From Brevibacillus fulvus (GTDB lineage Bacteria; Bacillota; Bacilli; Brevibacillales; Brevibacillaceae), in assembly GCF_016908525.1 (NCBI RefSeq), contig NZ_JAFBEB010000012.1:1-64000 (forward strand): DNA of 64,000 bases. The letters run 5' to 3'. Below, piece by piece: positions 44,696 through 53,516 of this stretch. Positions within the stretch are counted from its first letter, which is position 1. Every line of letters starts with the position of its first letter. Both the position numbers and the translations under genes were made by a program. Under the pieces are notes generated by a model, which worked only from the letters and a program-made list of their open reading frames with translations, was not told the DNA's origin and ran no database searches.

Positions 44696-44735
44696 AAAAC
44701 ACCCGCTCTTCCGTATGCGGAGGACAGGTGTTTGC
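44696..44735 (-). terminator. probable terminator after secA
   Basis: Minus-strand AAACACC ... GGTGTTTT with an inner CTCCG-CATA-CGGAG-like stem and a T-rich tail (GTCTTTTT). Partial readthrough into prfB is possible. Confidence 0.65.
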
Positions 44736-44750
44736 CAAGGAATTGCCTCA

Positions 44751-47270
44751 TTAGCTGTTTTTCTTTTGCTGCCGCTTTTTCTCTTGATTTTGTGCCCGCC
44801 GTTGCGCCCGATTTTTCGGATCGGCGTCACCGGAGGTTGAGCTGACCGGGCGTTCCGATGGTCCCGAGGTATTTACCGCCGGAGTCCCATCACCTTGTCC
44901 TTTGATGACTTCCTGACGCTCCAGGTTTTGGCTGATTTCCGCCTTCATGATATACATCGCCACTTCTTCTTCAATGTTGGCGATCATGTTCTGGAACATT
45001 TCAAAGCCTTCAAACTGGTATTCACGCAACGGATCGGTTTGGCCATAAGCACGCAAATGAATCCCTTGACGCAGTTGTTCCATCGCATCGATATGATCCA
45101 TCCATTTGCTGTCGACGGAACGAAGCACGACCACTTTCTCAAATTCGCGCATATTATGCCCGAATTCCTCTTCACGTTGTTGATACTGCCGTTCCACTTC
45201 CGCTTTGAGCAATTCAACAATCTCTTCGGCTTCCTTGCCCTTCAGCGCCGACAGTTGAATTTCCTCACGCAGATAGGTGTTGTTGGCGATGTCGACCAAT
45301 CCTTGCAGATCCCATTCTTCCGGTACTTCTTCTTTCGGACAGAAGGAAGCGACATTTCGCTCGATCACGCTGAAAATCATATTGATTACAACATCGCGCA
45401 AGTTTTCCTCTTCCAGCACATGGCGACGCTGTTTGTAGATGACTTCCCGCTGCTGATTCATCACGTCGTCATACTGCAGCACGACTTTACGAGCATCAAA
45501 GTTGCTGCCTTCCACCCGTTTTTGCGCAGATTCGACAGCGCGCGAGACAAGGCGGCTTTCAATCGGCATATCCTCTTCCATGCCCAAACGATCCATCATG
45601 TTCATGATATTTTCTGCACCAAAGCGACGCATCAATTCATCCTGCAGCGACAGGAAAAATTGCGATGACCCGGGGTCCCCTTGACGGCCGGCACGTCCGC
45701 GCAGCTGATTGTCAATCCGGCGGCTCTCATGCCGTTCCGTCCCTAAAATATGCAGACCGCCCAGTTCTGCCACGCCTTCTCCAAGTTGAATGTCGGTACC
45801 GCGTCCCGCCATGTTGGTGGCAATCGTCACGGCGCCATACTGACCGGCGCGTGCAACAATTTCCGCTTCCCGTTCGTGATGTTTGGCGTTCAGCACATTG
45901 TGGGGCACGCCTTTTTGTTTGAGCATCTGGGACAGCCGCTCGGAGTTTTCGATGGAGATCGTCCCTACCAAGACCGGTTGCCCTTTTTTATGACGTTCGA
46001 CGATATCCTGGACAACAGCGCGATATTTGGCCGCCTCGGTTTTATAGATCAAGTCCGGCAAGTCTTGACGAATAACCGGGCGATTGGTTGGGATCACCAC
46101 TACGTCCAATCCGTAAATTTTCTTGAATTCTTCTTCTTCCGTTTTCGCCGTACCTGTCATCCCGGCCAGCTTTTTGTACATCCGGAAATAGTTTTGCAGG
46201 GTGATCGTTGCCAGCGTCATACTCTCGCTTTGCACCTTCAACCCTTCTTTTGCTTCAATCGCCTGATGAAGCCCGTCACTGTAACGACGCCCCACCATCA
46301 ACCGGCCGGTAAATTCATCGACGATGATAACTTCGCCGTTTTGCACAACATAATCGACGTCTTTCTTGAACAGCACCTGCGCCTTCAGAGCAGACGTAAT
46401 ATGGTGGTTCAAGGTCAAATGAGCCGTATCGTACAGGTTGTCAATGTTGAATGCTTTTTCAACCTTTGACACCCCTTCATCTGTCAGCGAAACGATTTTC
46501 AGTTTTTCATCGATGGTATAATCGGTTTCCGCTTCCAGCCGTTTCACGAAATGGGCGCAGATGTAGTAAAGCTCGGTAGAACGATTGGCGGAACCGGAAA
46601 TAATCAAAGGCGTCCGGGCTTCGTCAATCAAAATGCTGTCCACTTCGTCAATGATCGCAAAATAAAGCGGGCGCTGTACCATCTGCTCTTTGTAGAGCAC
46701 CATGTTGTCGCGCAAGTAGTCAAACCCAAACTCGTTATTCGTCCCGTACGTGATATCACATTGATACGCAGCACGTTTTTCCTCGGCGGACAAGCCATGC
46801 TTGTTCAGACCAACGGTCAGCCCCAAAAAATTGTATAACTCACCCATGATTTTGGAGTCACGTTCGGCCAGGTATTCGTTAACTGTGACGACATGCACGC
46901 CTTTCCCCTGCAGTGCATTCAGATAGGTGGCCAAAGTGGCAACAAGGGTTTTCCCTTCCCCTGTTTTCATTTCAGCGATGCGTCCTTCCTGAAGAACCAT
47001 CCCGCCGATCAACTGAACATCAAAATGGCGCATGCCCAGTACACGTTTGGAGGATTCACGCACCACGGCAAACGCTTCGTTCAAAATATCATCCAGCTTG
47101 GCTCCTTGCGCCAAACGTTCTTTAAATTCTGCAGTCTTTTGCTTTAGCTGTTCATCGGTCAAAGCGGCAATTTCCGGCTCAAGCGCATTGATTTTCTCTA
47201 CCCGCTTGAACATTTTTTTAACTTCTCGTTCGTTACTATCACCAAATATTTTTTTTACAATCCCTAACAT
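44751..47270 (-). CDS. secA: SecA: preprotein translocase ATPase
   Basis: An 839-residue motor of the Sec pathway. The ATG at 47270 ([16 protein letters not shown]) after GGAAGGGG is chosen over the longer frame. Motifs are Walker [33 protein letters not shown], the GTGFG-like intermediate-region ATPase motifs [14 protein letters not shown] and [17 protein letters not shown], and [13 protein letters not shown]. The C-terminus is a K/R/Q/N-rich tail ([19 protein letters not shown]) with no CxCxxxxxxxCH zinc motif, unlike B. subtilis SecA. It lies between hpf and prfB, the usual order. Confidence 0.97.
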   Translation of the reverse strand: MLGIVKKIFGDSNEREVKKMFKRVEKINALEPEIAALTDEQLKQKTAEFKERLAQGAKLDDILNEAFAVVRESSKRVLGMRHFDVQLIGGMVLQEGRIAEMKTGEGKTLVATLATYLNALQGKGVHVVTVNEYLAERDSKIMGELYNFLGLTVGLNKHGLSAEEKRAAYQCDITYGTNNEFGFDYLRDNMVLYKEQMVQRPLYFAIIDEVDSILIDEARTPLIISGSANRSTELYYICAHFVKRLEAETDYTIDEKLKIVSLTDEGVSKVEKAFNIDNLYDTAHLTLNHHITSALKAQVLFKKDVDYVVQNGEVIIVDEFTGRLMVGRRYSDGLHQAIEAKEGLKVQSESMTLATITLQNYFRMYKKLAGMTGTAKTEEEEFKKIYGLDVVVIPTNRPVIRQDLPDLIYKTEAAKYRAVVQDIVERHKKGQPVLVGTISIENSERLSQMLKQKGVPHNVLNAKHHEREAEIVARAGQYGAVTIATNMAGRGTDIQLGEGVAELGGLHILGTERHESRRIDNQLRGRAGRQGDPGSSQFFLSLQDELMRRFGAENIMNMMDRLGMEEDMPIESRLVSRAVESAQKRVEGSNFDARKVVLQYDDVMNQQREVIYKQRRHVLEEENLRDVVINMIFSVIERNVASFCPKEEVPEEWDLQGLVDIANNTYLREEIQLSALKGKEAEEIVELLKAEVERQYQQREEEFGHNMREFEKVVVLRSVDSKWMDHIDAMEQLRQGIHLRAYGQTDPLREYQFEGFEMFQNMIANIEEEVAMYIMKAEISQNLERQEVIKGQGDGTPAVNTSGPSERPVSSTSGDADPKNRAQRRAQNQEKKRQQKKNS

Positions 47271-47372
47271 TGGGACACCCCTTCCACAGTTCCCCTGGGG
47301 GAATACCATCTGGCTATCAATGCAGTATATCTAAAAACCTATTTTAGCAAAAGACTATTGACAAACACAAGC

Positions 47373-47401
47373 AAAGGGAGCCGCCTTATCGACAACTCCC
47401 C
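47373..47401 (-). terminator. probable terminator after hpf
   Basis: Minus-strand GGGAGTTGTC / GGCGGCTCCC with G-U pairs and a TTTGCTTG tail; moderate strength. SecA may be partly reached by readthrough. Confidence 0.55.
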
Positions 47402-47426
47402 GTAAAAATTATTTCCCAAGACAGGA

Positions 47427-47975
47427 TCACTCTGGCTCAATTAATCCATATCTGCCATCATTTCTACGATATACCACGTTTACTTGGTTCGTTTCGCTAT
47501 TCTGATAGACAAAAAAGTTATGTCCCAGCATATCCATTTGCAGCACCGCTTCTTCCGCATCCATCGGTTTCAGATTGAAGCGTTTGATGCGAACGATGTC
47601 GATTTCCACATCCTCATCCTGATCGATCACGGTGACAGGTTCAGCGTCGCGAATCGCTACCTTGTTGCCGGCAGCCATCCGCATTTTGCGGCTGAGCTTT
47701 GTTTTGTGTTTCCGAATTTGACGCTCCAGTTTTTCCACGACCAAATCAATTGCGGCGTACATGTCAGAATCTGTCGCCTCCGCTCGCATCAATACGTTGG
47801 GCAGCGGAATTGTTACCTCAATTGTTCCTTCTCCCCGCAGGACACGCAGTGTTACCTGAACCTCTGTCGGGACCGGATTGTCAAAATATCGGTCTAGACG
47901 GCCAACTTTCTTCTCAACGTAATCTCGAAGTGCTTCGGTAATCTGAATGTTCTCCCCACGAATGTTCAATTTCAT
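47427..47975 (-). CDS. hpf: HPF: ribosome hibernation promoting factor, long form
   Basis: A 182-residue long HPF (YvyD type) that dimerises 70S ribosomes into 100S particles. The N-terminal S30AE domain (about 1-105) starts MKLNIRGENIQITEALRDYVEKKV. The C-terminal dimerisation domain (about 120-180) has IVRIKRFNLKPMDAEEAVLQMDMLGHNFFVYQN. The start follows GGAGG. A sigma-H-type promoter lies at 48009-48037, consistent with stationary-phase control of B. subtilis yvyD. Confidence 0.96.
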   Translation of the reverse strand: MKLNIRGENIQITEALRDYVEKKVGRLDRYFDNPVPTEVQVTLRVLRGEGTIEVTIPLPNVLMRAEATDSDMYAAIDLVVEKLERQIRKHKTKLSRKMRMAAGNKVAIRDAEPVTVIDQDEDVEIDIVRIKRFNLKPMDAEEAVLQMDMLGHNFFVYQNSETNQVNVVYRRNDGRYGLIEPE

Positions 47976-48008
47976 GGTTTCAAACCTCCTTCCCGTCTAT
48001 GCCTATAA

Positions 48009-48037
48009 TTATTCTCTGCTCCTCTGAATAATCCTGC
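48009..48037 (-). promoter_or_regulatory. sigma-H-type promoter of hpf
   Basis: Minus-strand GCAGGATTA (48037-48029), 11-nt spacer, AGAGAATAA (48017-48009), fitting RNAGGAWWW-N11/12-RNNGAATWW. yvyD in B. subtilis is known to respond to sigma-H and sigma-B; I see no convincing sigma-B element here. Confidence 0.7.
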
Positions 48038-48073
48038 CAACCGTTTTACAAAAACTTAATACATAACGAAAAC

Positions 48074-48102
48074 TCGACAAATTTTTACATCTCTGCTAGA
48101 TT
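48074..48102 (+). promoter_or_regulatory. sigma-A promoter of the second HD-GYP gene
   Basis: TCGACA (48074-48079), 17-nt spacer, TAGATT (48097-48102); a GGAGGGG ribosome site follows at about 48109. Confidence 0.55.
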
Positions 48103-48123
48103 AAAATGGAGGGGTGTAATTAA

Positions 48124-49197
48124 ATGGAAACGGTTTCGATTGAGTATTCTCTTGCTGGCAAAATATTAGCCGAGGATGTCCATAATAATTTCGGCCTGCT
48201 GCTGCTTCCGTCAGGAACGCTGCTGGATGACGCAAACATTACTTTGCTGTTGACGCACAAGGTTGAACGCGTTTCCATTTTGCGAACAAAAGAATACTCT
48301 GCTGAGAGATATTCCTCTGTCTTTTCACAGCATGCCATCGAAAAAAATTATGGAGAAGCAGGCAAACAATACGTACACGCTTTGCAGCAAACAAAAGAAC
48401 TATTTCAGCAATTCTCGCAGGGACCCGTCCCATCGCTGATCGAGCTGATTAAATACTTTTATCCGCTGATGGACAATGTTTTGGAAAAAGTCGGCTTTTT
48501 GCATCTCCTTCATGAAATTGAAGGCGCTGATGATTATACATACCGGCATTCTGTCAATGTCGGGCTTTTGGCCGCGCTGATCGCAAAATTGCTAAAATTT
48601 CCGCAGGAAGAAGTGATTTTGATCGGACAAACCGGTCTGTTGCACGATGTCGGCAAAATGCTGGTGCCAAGCGAGATCTTGTTAAAAGCAGGCAAGTTGA
48701 CCGATGACGAATTTGAGATTATGAAGCAGCATACGACGTGGGGTGTTCACTTGCTGCGAGCCTCCGGGATAACGGACGAGACCATTTTGTCCGGCACTTT
48801 GCTTCATCACGAACGTTTGGACGGTTCCGGCTACCCGGAAGGACGCAAGGAGCCCGATATTCCTTATTACGTGCAAATTCTCAGTGTAGCCGATGTTTTT
48901 GATGCATTGAGTGCCGACCGCGTTTACAGAAAACGGCTGTCTCCGTTTGAAGCGGCCAAAACGGTTTCTCAACTCACCTTTCAAGGTCAGTTGAATCCAG
49001 AGATTGTCACCCCGTTCATCCACTACATTCTCCAATTTTATATTGGCGCGGAAGCGATCTTGAGCAACGGAGAACAAGCGGAAGTCGTGATGATCCACAA
49101 AGACGAGCCGCTGCGCCCTTTGGTACGGATCGGCGAAGAATACGTCGACTTGCGGATAGAGCGCTCGCTGATCATTGAACAGTTGACCCGCTCGTAA
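48124..49197 (+). CDS. cytosolic HD-GYP domain protein, probable c-di-GMP phosphodiesterase
   Basis: A 357-residue protein with no membrane segment. Residues 1 to about 130 form an unassigned N-terminal region often seen in Firmicute HD-GYP proteins (LAGKILAEDVHNNFGLLLLPSGTLL). The HD-GYP domain covers about 130-310 with YRHSVNVGLLAALIAK, GLLHDVGKMLVPSEIL, KQHTTWGVHLL and HHERLDGSGYPEG. All catalytic motifs look intact. It is divergent from hpf and has its own promoter. Proximity to motility genes suggests c-di-GMP control of motility (inference). Confidence 0.92.
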   Translation: METVSIEYSLAGKILAEDVHNNFGLLLLPSGTLLDDANITLLLTHKVERVSILRTKEYSAERYSSVFSQHAIEKNYGEAGKQYVHALQQTKELFQQFSQGPVPSLIELIKYFYPLMDNVLEKVGFLHLLHEIEGADDYTYRHSVNVGLLAALIAKLLKFPQEEVILIGQTGLLHDVGKMLVPSEILLKAGKLTDDEFEIMKQHTTWGVHLLRASGITDETILSGTLLHHERLDGSGYPEGRKEPDIPYYVQILSVADVFDALSADRVYRKRLSPFEAAKTVSQLTFQGQLNPEIVTPFIHYILQFYIGAEAILSNGEQAEVVMIHKDEPLRPLVRIGEEYVDLRIERSLIIEQLTRS

Positions 49198-49200
49198 ACA

Positions 49201-49243
49201 AAAAAACCCTTATTGCCGAAAACGATACCTCGGCAATAAGGGT
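49201..49243 (-). terminator. intrinsic terminator after the cold shock gene
   Basis: Stem ACCCTTATTGCCGA / TCGGCAATAAGGGT (14 bp) with T7 on the minus strand. It may also serve the convergent HD-GYP gene, but the plus-strand T run is missing. Confidence 0.88.
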
Positions 49244-49277
49244 CCATGCACATTCAGCTATAGGAAAGCGCTTCCGC

Positions 49278-49475
49278 TTACAGCTTGACCACGTTTGCTG
49301 CTTGCGGGCCGCGATCGCCGTCAACGATGTCAAATTCCACGGATTGACCTTCTTCTAACGTTTTAAATCCATCTGTCTGAATAGCGGAAAAATGAACAAA
49401 TACATCCCCACCGTCTTCCCTTTCGATAAAACCGTAACCTTTTTCTGCATTAAACCATTTTACTTTACCCTGCAT
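49278..49475 (-). CDS. cold shock protein, CspA/CspB family
   Basis: A 65-residue single cold-shock domain, an OB-fold RNA chaperone. RNP1 is KGYGFIE and RNP2 is [24 protein letters not shown] opens the protein. The ATG at 49475 is chosen because it gives the standard N-terminus, and AAAGGA lies upstream; the start four codons earlier abuts the ribosome site. A sigma-A promoter with TTGACT lies at 49532-49560. The paralogue subtype cannot be assigned. Confidence 0.95.
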   Translation of the reverse strand: MQGKVKWFNAEKGYGFIEREDGGDVFVHFSAIQTDGFKTLEEGQSVEFDIVDGDRGPQAANVVKL

Positions 49476-49531
49476 GCGAAAATACATTCCTTTCTTTTTG
49501 CAAACTGTATGAGATAGGCTCCCATGAGTCG

Positions 49532-49560
49532 AATATAGCTTACGGCTATTTGAAAGTCAA
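49532..49560 (-). promoter_or_regulatory. sigma-A promoter of the cold shock gene
   Basis: Minus-strand TTGACT (49560-49555), 17-nt spacer, TATATT (49537-49532), directly after the permease stop. The leader of about 50 nt is shorter than in many cold-inducible csp genes. Confidence 0.75.
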
Positions 49561-49567
49561 ATTCACC

Positions 49568-50242
49568 CTATTTTGGTGAAAAGCGCCTTTCCAGACCTCT
49601 GACGACCACACGGGAAAGAAACAAGGTCAAGACTAAATAAATAGCCGCTGTAGTTAAGTATGGCGGATAACGTTCAAAAGTATTCTTGGCTACGCTGAAT
49701 GCAAAATAACCCAGTTCCTCTGTGGCAATGACCGCCAATAGCGACGAGTCTTTCAGCAAGGCAATAAACTCATTTCCCAGCGCCGGCAGCATCCGCAGAA
49801 ACGCCTGCGGCAAAACAATCAGCCGCATCGCCAGGCTTGTCTTCATGCCCAGCGAACGCGCTGCTTCCATCTGGCCAGGATCAATCGACTGAATCCCCGC
49901 GCGGAAAATCTCGGCAATGTATGCCGCCGCATTCAACGACAAAGCCACAAATCCGGAAAACAGCGGGCCGGGAATCTCCGCATCGGGAAACACCGCATTC
50001 CAGATCGATGGAATAAAGGCAAAGTGAATCAACAAAATTTGCACAAACATCGGTGTTCCGCGGAATAATTCGACATAAACTGATGATGGCACTTTCCACA
50101 AGGGATTTTTCGACATTTTTCCCAAGCCGATAAACAGGCCAAGAATCGTTCCGCAAATTGTGGCGACGACTGTCAGCAAGATCGTGTTGAAAAGGCATCT
50201 GACCAATAAGTCTTCATATTTGGCAATAACTCCCCAATCCAT
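49568..50242 (-). CDS. polar amino acid ABC transporter permease
   Basis: A 224-residue HisM/GlnP-type permease with about five membrane helices. The N-terminal segment FNTILLTVVATICGTILGLFIGLGKMS carries the family start, VYVELFRGTPMFVQILL is the conserved second-helix region, and the EAA loop that contacts the ATPase is ARSLGMKTSLAMRLIVLPQAF. The ribosome site is AAAGGAGG. It follows the binding-protein gene by 84 nt. No ATPase gene is adjacent; it must be supplied from elsewhere. Confidence 0.9.
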   Translation of the reverse strand: MDWGVIAKYEDLLVRCLFNTILLTVVATICGTILGLFIGLGKMSKNPLWKVPSSVYVELFRGTPMFVQILLIHFAFIPSIWNAVFPDAEIPGPLFSGFVALSLNAAAYIAEIFRAGIQSIDPGQMEAARSLGMKTSLAMRLIVLPQAFLRMLPALGNEFIALLKDSSLLAVIATEELGYFAFSVAKNTFERYPPYLTTAAIYLVLTLFLSRVVVRGLERRFSPK

Positions 50243-50326
50243 ACGAGTGCCTCCTTTCTTGGATATCGCGATCGAATGGAAAAGGGTACGCCGATCGACG
50301 TACCCGCCTTGCGATCAATCCGTCAA

Positions 50327-51172
50327 TTATTCGCCGAAGTACTGTTTATGGATTTCTTGCAATTTTCCGTTTTCTTTAATCTTATTCAGGCCTTCGTTAA
50401 TTTTTCCCAAAAGTTCGGCATTTCCCTTTTTGACCATTATTCCGTAATTTTCAGTTTCAAACGAATCATCTTTAATCAACTTGAACTTTTTGTCGGTCAA
50501 TTTTTTTACATAATCTTGCAGCACGGCATTGTCCGCAACCACAGCGTCTACCCGTCCGTTGAACAGTTCGTCCACGGCTGAAGGCGTATCGTCATAACCT
50601 TTCAAACCATCGTATGTGTCACCAAACGCTTTTTTCACGACTTGCTCGCCGGTTGTCGCCGACTGAACCCCGATTCTTTTGCCTTGCAGATCGGCCAGTT
50701 TCTGCACAGTGGAATCTTCCGGCACCATGATCAGTTGTGTCGCTTCAAAATAAGGTTCGCTAAAATCATATTTCTGTTTGCGCTCGTCCGTAATTGTGAT
50801 GGCTGAAATACCGATATCAACCGTACCCGTATCGATGCCGTTAAACAGCGGGTCCCATCCGGTATGTTTCAGTTCGACCTTAATCCCGGCCGCATCGGCC
50901 ACCGCCTGGATCACATCCATGTCAAAGCCGGTAAGTTTGTCGCCCTCCATTTTCTCAAACGGCGGGTAAGCTGCATCAGTACCCACCTGATACACCTTAT
51001 CTGCTGCCGCTGTTGTTGCCGTAGTTGCCGTCGAGGCCTGATTGCTTGCGGCTGTATCGGTCCCGCCAGCCGGTGCCGATTGCCCGCTGCCTGCTGAACC
51101 GCATCCTGCCAACAAGATACCAAGACCAACTGTCAATGTGAAAGCACCTAACCACTTTTTCCCCAGTTTCAT
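50327..51172 (-). CDS. amino acid ABC transporter substrate-binding lipoprotein
   Basis: A 281-residue family 3 solute-binding lipoprotein. Lipobox LLAGCGS (acylated Cys near residue 24), then an A/T/S-rich linker to about residue 58, then the two-lobe binding fold starting YQVGTDAAYPPFEKMEGDKLTGFDMDV. The family motif GFDMDVIQAVADAAG and the ligand-binding Asp in TGTVDIGISAITITDERK are visible. GlnH/ArtJ-like; glutamine, arginine or cystine cannot be separated by eye. Translated from an AAGGGGG site. Confidence 0.9.
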   Translation of the reverse strand: MKLGKKWLGAFTLTVGLGILLAGCGSAGSGQSAPAGGTDTAASNQASTATTATTAAADKVYQVGTDAAYPPFEKMEGDKLTGFDMDVIQAVADAAGIKVELKHTGWDPLFNGIDTGTVDIGISAITITDERKQKYDFSEPYFEATQLIMVPEDSTVQKLADLQGKRIGVQSATTGEQVVKKAFGDTYDGLKGYDDTPSAVDELFNGRVDAVVADNAVLQDYVKKLTDKKFKLIKDDSFETENYGIMVKKGNAELLGKINEGLNKIKENGKLQEIHKQYFGE

Positions 51173-51237
51173 CCAACTACCCCCTTAACAGTCTCTTTTC
51201 TCTACTTTCACGCATCCCCAAATCTTTTTCCCCATAA

Positions 51238-51344
51238 ATATCCACAGAGAACAGACTGGAAATATGCGTTCTCCACAGAGTTATTCACATTATCCACAGG
51301 TTGTTCCCTGCTAATCCTGTGGAGAAATGTCGAACTGTGGATAA
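51238..51344. other. DnaA-box cluster
   Basis: Six DnaA-box-like 9-mers in 107 bp. Perfect matches to TTATNCACA are at 51281-51289 (TTATTCACA), 51290-51298 (TTATCCACA, abutting the previous) and 51336-51344 (TGTGGATAA, reverse). One-mismatch copies are at 51238-51246, 51269-51277 and 51318-51326 (reverse). An AT-rich stretch follows at about 51380-51440. No dnaA, dnaN or gyrase gene is nearby, so it is more likely a DnaA-titration or regulatory cluster than the origin. The 51173-51237 part holds only the binding-protein leader. Confidence 0.8.
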
Positions 51345-51436
51345 ATCGGTCAACCTCCCCGCTTGCCCAGGCCAAACGCAATAGGAAGATTATTCCGATA
51401 ATACTATTATTGAGTGAATATTCTCCTTAATCAAAT

Positions 51437-51466
51437 AAAAATCCTTTCTAAAAAGAAAGGATTTTC
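51437..51466 (-). terminator. intrinsic terminator after the MotB-like gene
   Basis: Minus-strand AAAATCCTTTC / GAAAGGATTTTT, perfect stem with T run. Confidence 0.88.
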
Positions 51467-51476
51467 CAAAAAAATA

Positions 51477-52256
51477 TTATGGTTCACGCGTCACGATGAT
51501 TATCTCTACCCGTCGGTTGAGCGCCCGATTCTCCTCATTGGAGTTATCCACCAACGGTTTTGAATCGCCCAACCCCGCCACAACAAATCGTGCGGCAGGC
51601 AATCCGTCATGATCGACCAGACGCCGCATTACGGCAAACGCCCGCGCTCCGGACAATTCCCAATTGGACGGATAAGAACTGTGCACAATCGGCTGATCAT
51701 CCGTGTGACCTTCTATGCGAACCGGTTGTTCAAAGCGCTGCAGAACAGTGGCGATGGCATCGATCTGCTGGGCTCCCTCTTCCTTTAGCTCAGCGGAACC
51801 GCTGGAAAACGTAACGTTCTCCGCCAATCGGATGGAAATCCCCTCTTCCGTCTCTGTAAAAGGCACATTCATCGTCTTCAGCGCTTCCGCCAACTGTCCT
51901 TTTACCGTCTCCGATGCCAAGGGGGCGGTATCCTCCGTCTGCTGCTCTTGTGCAGCCGTCTGCGGCTGGCTGCCCATGGACACCAACGCATCGCGTTTCG
52001 CTTCCAACTGCGCCACTTCCCGCTGCAGCTGCAGCTTTTGCAGATCGAGGATTTCTTTGCTTGCGATGGCCGTTTTCATTGACTCCTGCTGGGCTGCCTC
52101 CGCCTTTTTCACATTTTCCATTTGGGCGCTCAAGCGCGAACTGTGCGCGGCGGCCACGATCACGATGATCACAAAAAGCAGAGTAAACAGGTCGCTGTAA
52201 CTGATCAGCCAGCTCTTTTCCAGTTCTTTCTCGTCATACATCCGATCATCCTGCAT
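51477..52256 (-). CDS. MotB-like stator protein with OmpA peptidoglycan-binding domain
   Basis: A 259-residue protein. One N-terminal membrane helix WLISYSDLFTLLFVIIVIVAA includes the MotB-type Asp in SYSDL, which binds the transported ion. A coiled coil spans about residues 48-95. The C-terminal OmpA-like domain has VRIEGHTDDQPI, NWELSGARAFAV and NRRVEIIIV for peptidoglycan anchoring. With the MotA-like partner it forms a flagellar stator or a related ion-driven motor unit. It overlaps the upstream gene by 11 nt. Confidence 0.85.
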   Translation of the reverse strand: MQDDRMYDEKELEKSWLISYSDLFTLLFVIIVIVAAAHSSRLSAQMENVKKAEAAQQESMKTAIASKEILDLQKLQLQREVAQLEAKRDALVSMGSQPQTAAQEQQTEDTAPLASETVKGQLAEALKTMNVPFTETEEGISIRLAENVTFSSGSAELKEEGAQQIDAIATVLQRFEQPVRIEGHTDDQPIVHSSYPSNWELSGARAFAVMRRLVDHDGLPAARFVVAGLGDSKPLVDNSNEENRALNRRVEIIIVTREP

Positions 52257-53061
52257 AATTGGCCTGCCTTTCGATCGTTCCTTTGCGGCTGCCCGCTTCC
52301 TTGATCAATACCAGCTTTTGATCGCTTGGCAAAAATGAGTTGAGCTTCTCAAACAAAATGCGCGGCGTTTCCATCCGTTGCAGACCAATGCACCCTTCGA
52401 TGAACAGCTTTTTTTCAAACATCTGCTGGTCATAAATATCCATCAACCGATAATAGCAAGGCAAGGCCAACAAATTGGCCAGCAAAGCGCCGTAGAGCGT
52501 AGCCACGACCGCTGAACTCAAATTTTGCCCCGTCAACGTAAAATCGGATAACGTCTTCAATACGCCGGTCATCCCCAGCAACGTGCCGACCAGACCCATT
52601 CCGGGCGCAAGCAAGCTGATCAACCGGAAGAACCCGCCCATCTGCTGATAGCGATACTGCTCTCCTTTCAGCTCGTTTTCCAGAATCAGCCGCAGTTCAT
52701 CTTCCGGCACGCCCTCCAGAGCCAACAAACTGCCGCGGCGGACAAACGAGTCCGACTCTTTCTCCAATTCTTTTTCCAGCGTAAGAGCTCCCTGCTCTTT
52801 TTGCACCAAGGCATAATAATAGAAACGTTTGATTGTTTCTTCCAGATTCCCCTGATTTCCGTGGATCAACAGGCGGACCAACGCGCGCAGCTGGAGGTGT
52901 TTCCGTTTGATCGCATACGAAATAATGATCGCCAAGGCGACCAGCTCAATCGCTGCCAGATTGAACAGCTCTGCTATATTGCCATTTTGGTATACAGCGT
53001 GCACCACAATGATGATCACCGCTCCGATCAGGAGAAGCGATCTTCTCTTACTTGAAAGCAT
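52246..53061 (-). CDS. MotA/ExbB-like proton channel protein
   Basis: A 271-residue MotA-type protein. There are two N-terminal membrane segments (LLLIGAVIIIVVHAV and AAIELVALAIIISYA) and a cytoplasmic region rich in charged residues that contacts FliG in MotA. Two C-terminal segments include the conserved LLAPGMGLVGTLLGMTGVL and VVATLYGALLANLLALP. Divergent from classical B. subtilis MotA in the N-terminus, so a MotP-like or specialised stator is possible. Paired with the MotB-like gene; divergent from the YjfB-like motility gene. Confidence 0.85.
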   Translation of the reverse strand: MLSSKRRSLLLIGAVIIIVVHAVYQNGNIAELFNLAAIELVALAIIISYAIKRKHLQLRALVRLLIHGNQGNLEETIKRFYYYALVQKEQGALTLEKELEKESDSFVRRGSLLALEGVPEDELRLILENELKGEQYRYQQMGGFFRLISLLAPGMGLVGTLLGMTGVLKTLSDFTLTGQNLSSAVVATLYGALLANLLALPCYYRLMDIYDQQMFEKKLFIEGCIGLQRMETPRILFEKLNSFLPSDQKLVLIKEAGSRKGTIERQANYAG

Positions 53062-53166
53062 ACGGTCACCTGCCTACTTTTGGATCAAAACAAAAAATTT
53101 GTCGAATTTGAATAGTAACATTATAGCAGAGAAAAGAGAGAAACGAGCAACGAATCTATTTAGTAG

Positions 53167-53194
53167 TAAAAGGAATTTCCAGCATTGTCGATAA
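53167..53194 (+). promoter_or_regulatory. sigma-D-like promoter of the YjfB-like gene
   Basis: TAAA (53167-53170), 16-nt spacer, GTCGATAA (53187-53194), close to the flagellar sigma-D consensus TAAA-N14/16-GCCGATAT. yjfB belongs to the sigma-D regulon in B. subtilis, as I recall. The same TAAA-N16-GTCGATAA layout stands before the AAC(3)-like gene of the glycan cluster. Confidence 0.6.
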
Positions 53195-53235
53195 AGGAAA
53201 GTAAACTCTCATCAAGCATAAAGGAGGTGAAACGA

Positions 53236-53439
53236 ATGGATTTCTTCAGTGGCATGAGCATGCAAGTCACACAGCTGCAGCAAACTTTAAGCCTGAATAT
53301 GCTCAAATCGGCCAATTCAATGCAAGCTGCGGAAGCAACCGTTATGCTGCAAAATTTTGCTGAAACGCAAGCCAGCATTCAGAACGCTGTCCAGGCGCCC
53401 CATCCGACTTCAGGAAACCTGATTGACATCAAAGCGTAA
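53236..53439 (+). CDS. YjfB-like putative motility protein
   Basis: A 67-residue protein starting MDFFSGMSMQVTQLQQTLSL and rich in Met, Gln, Ala and Ser, typical of the YjfB family of small putative motility proteins. The ATG at 53236 follows a perfect AAAGGAGGTG site. Predicted largely helical, without membrane segment or signal peptide. Biochemical role unknown. Sigma-D-like promoter upstream, strong terminator downstream. Confidence 0.85.
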   Translation: MDFFSGMSMQVTQLQQTLSLNMLKSANSMQAAEATVMLQNFAETQASIQNAVQAPHPTSGNLIDIKA

Positions 53440-53450
53440 GGCAAGGAAAA

Positions 53451-53506
53451 GATCGCCCGACACCTGATTCAAGGAAGACAGGTGGTGAGGCGATCTGCGT
53501 TTTTTC
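53451..53506. terminator. terminator between the YjfB-like gene and luxC
   Basis: Stem GATCGCC / GGCGATC plus inner CACCTG / CAGGTG, with T6 on the plus strand and TTTT on the minus strand. It serves both convergent units. Confidence 0.85.
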
Positions 53507-53516
53507 TGCTCGCTGG

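Noticed and set aside
51238-51440. The DnaA-box cluster as the chromosomal origin
   Set aside because: No dnaA, dnaN, recF, gyrase or rpmH genes are nearby; cluster size fits a non-origin DnaA-box cluster better.
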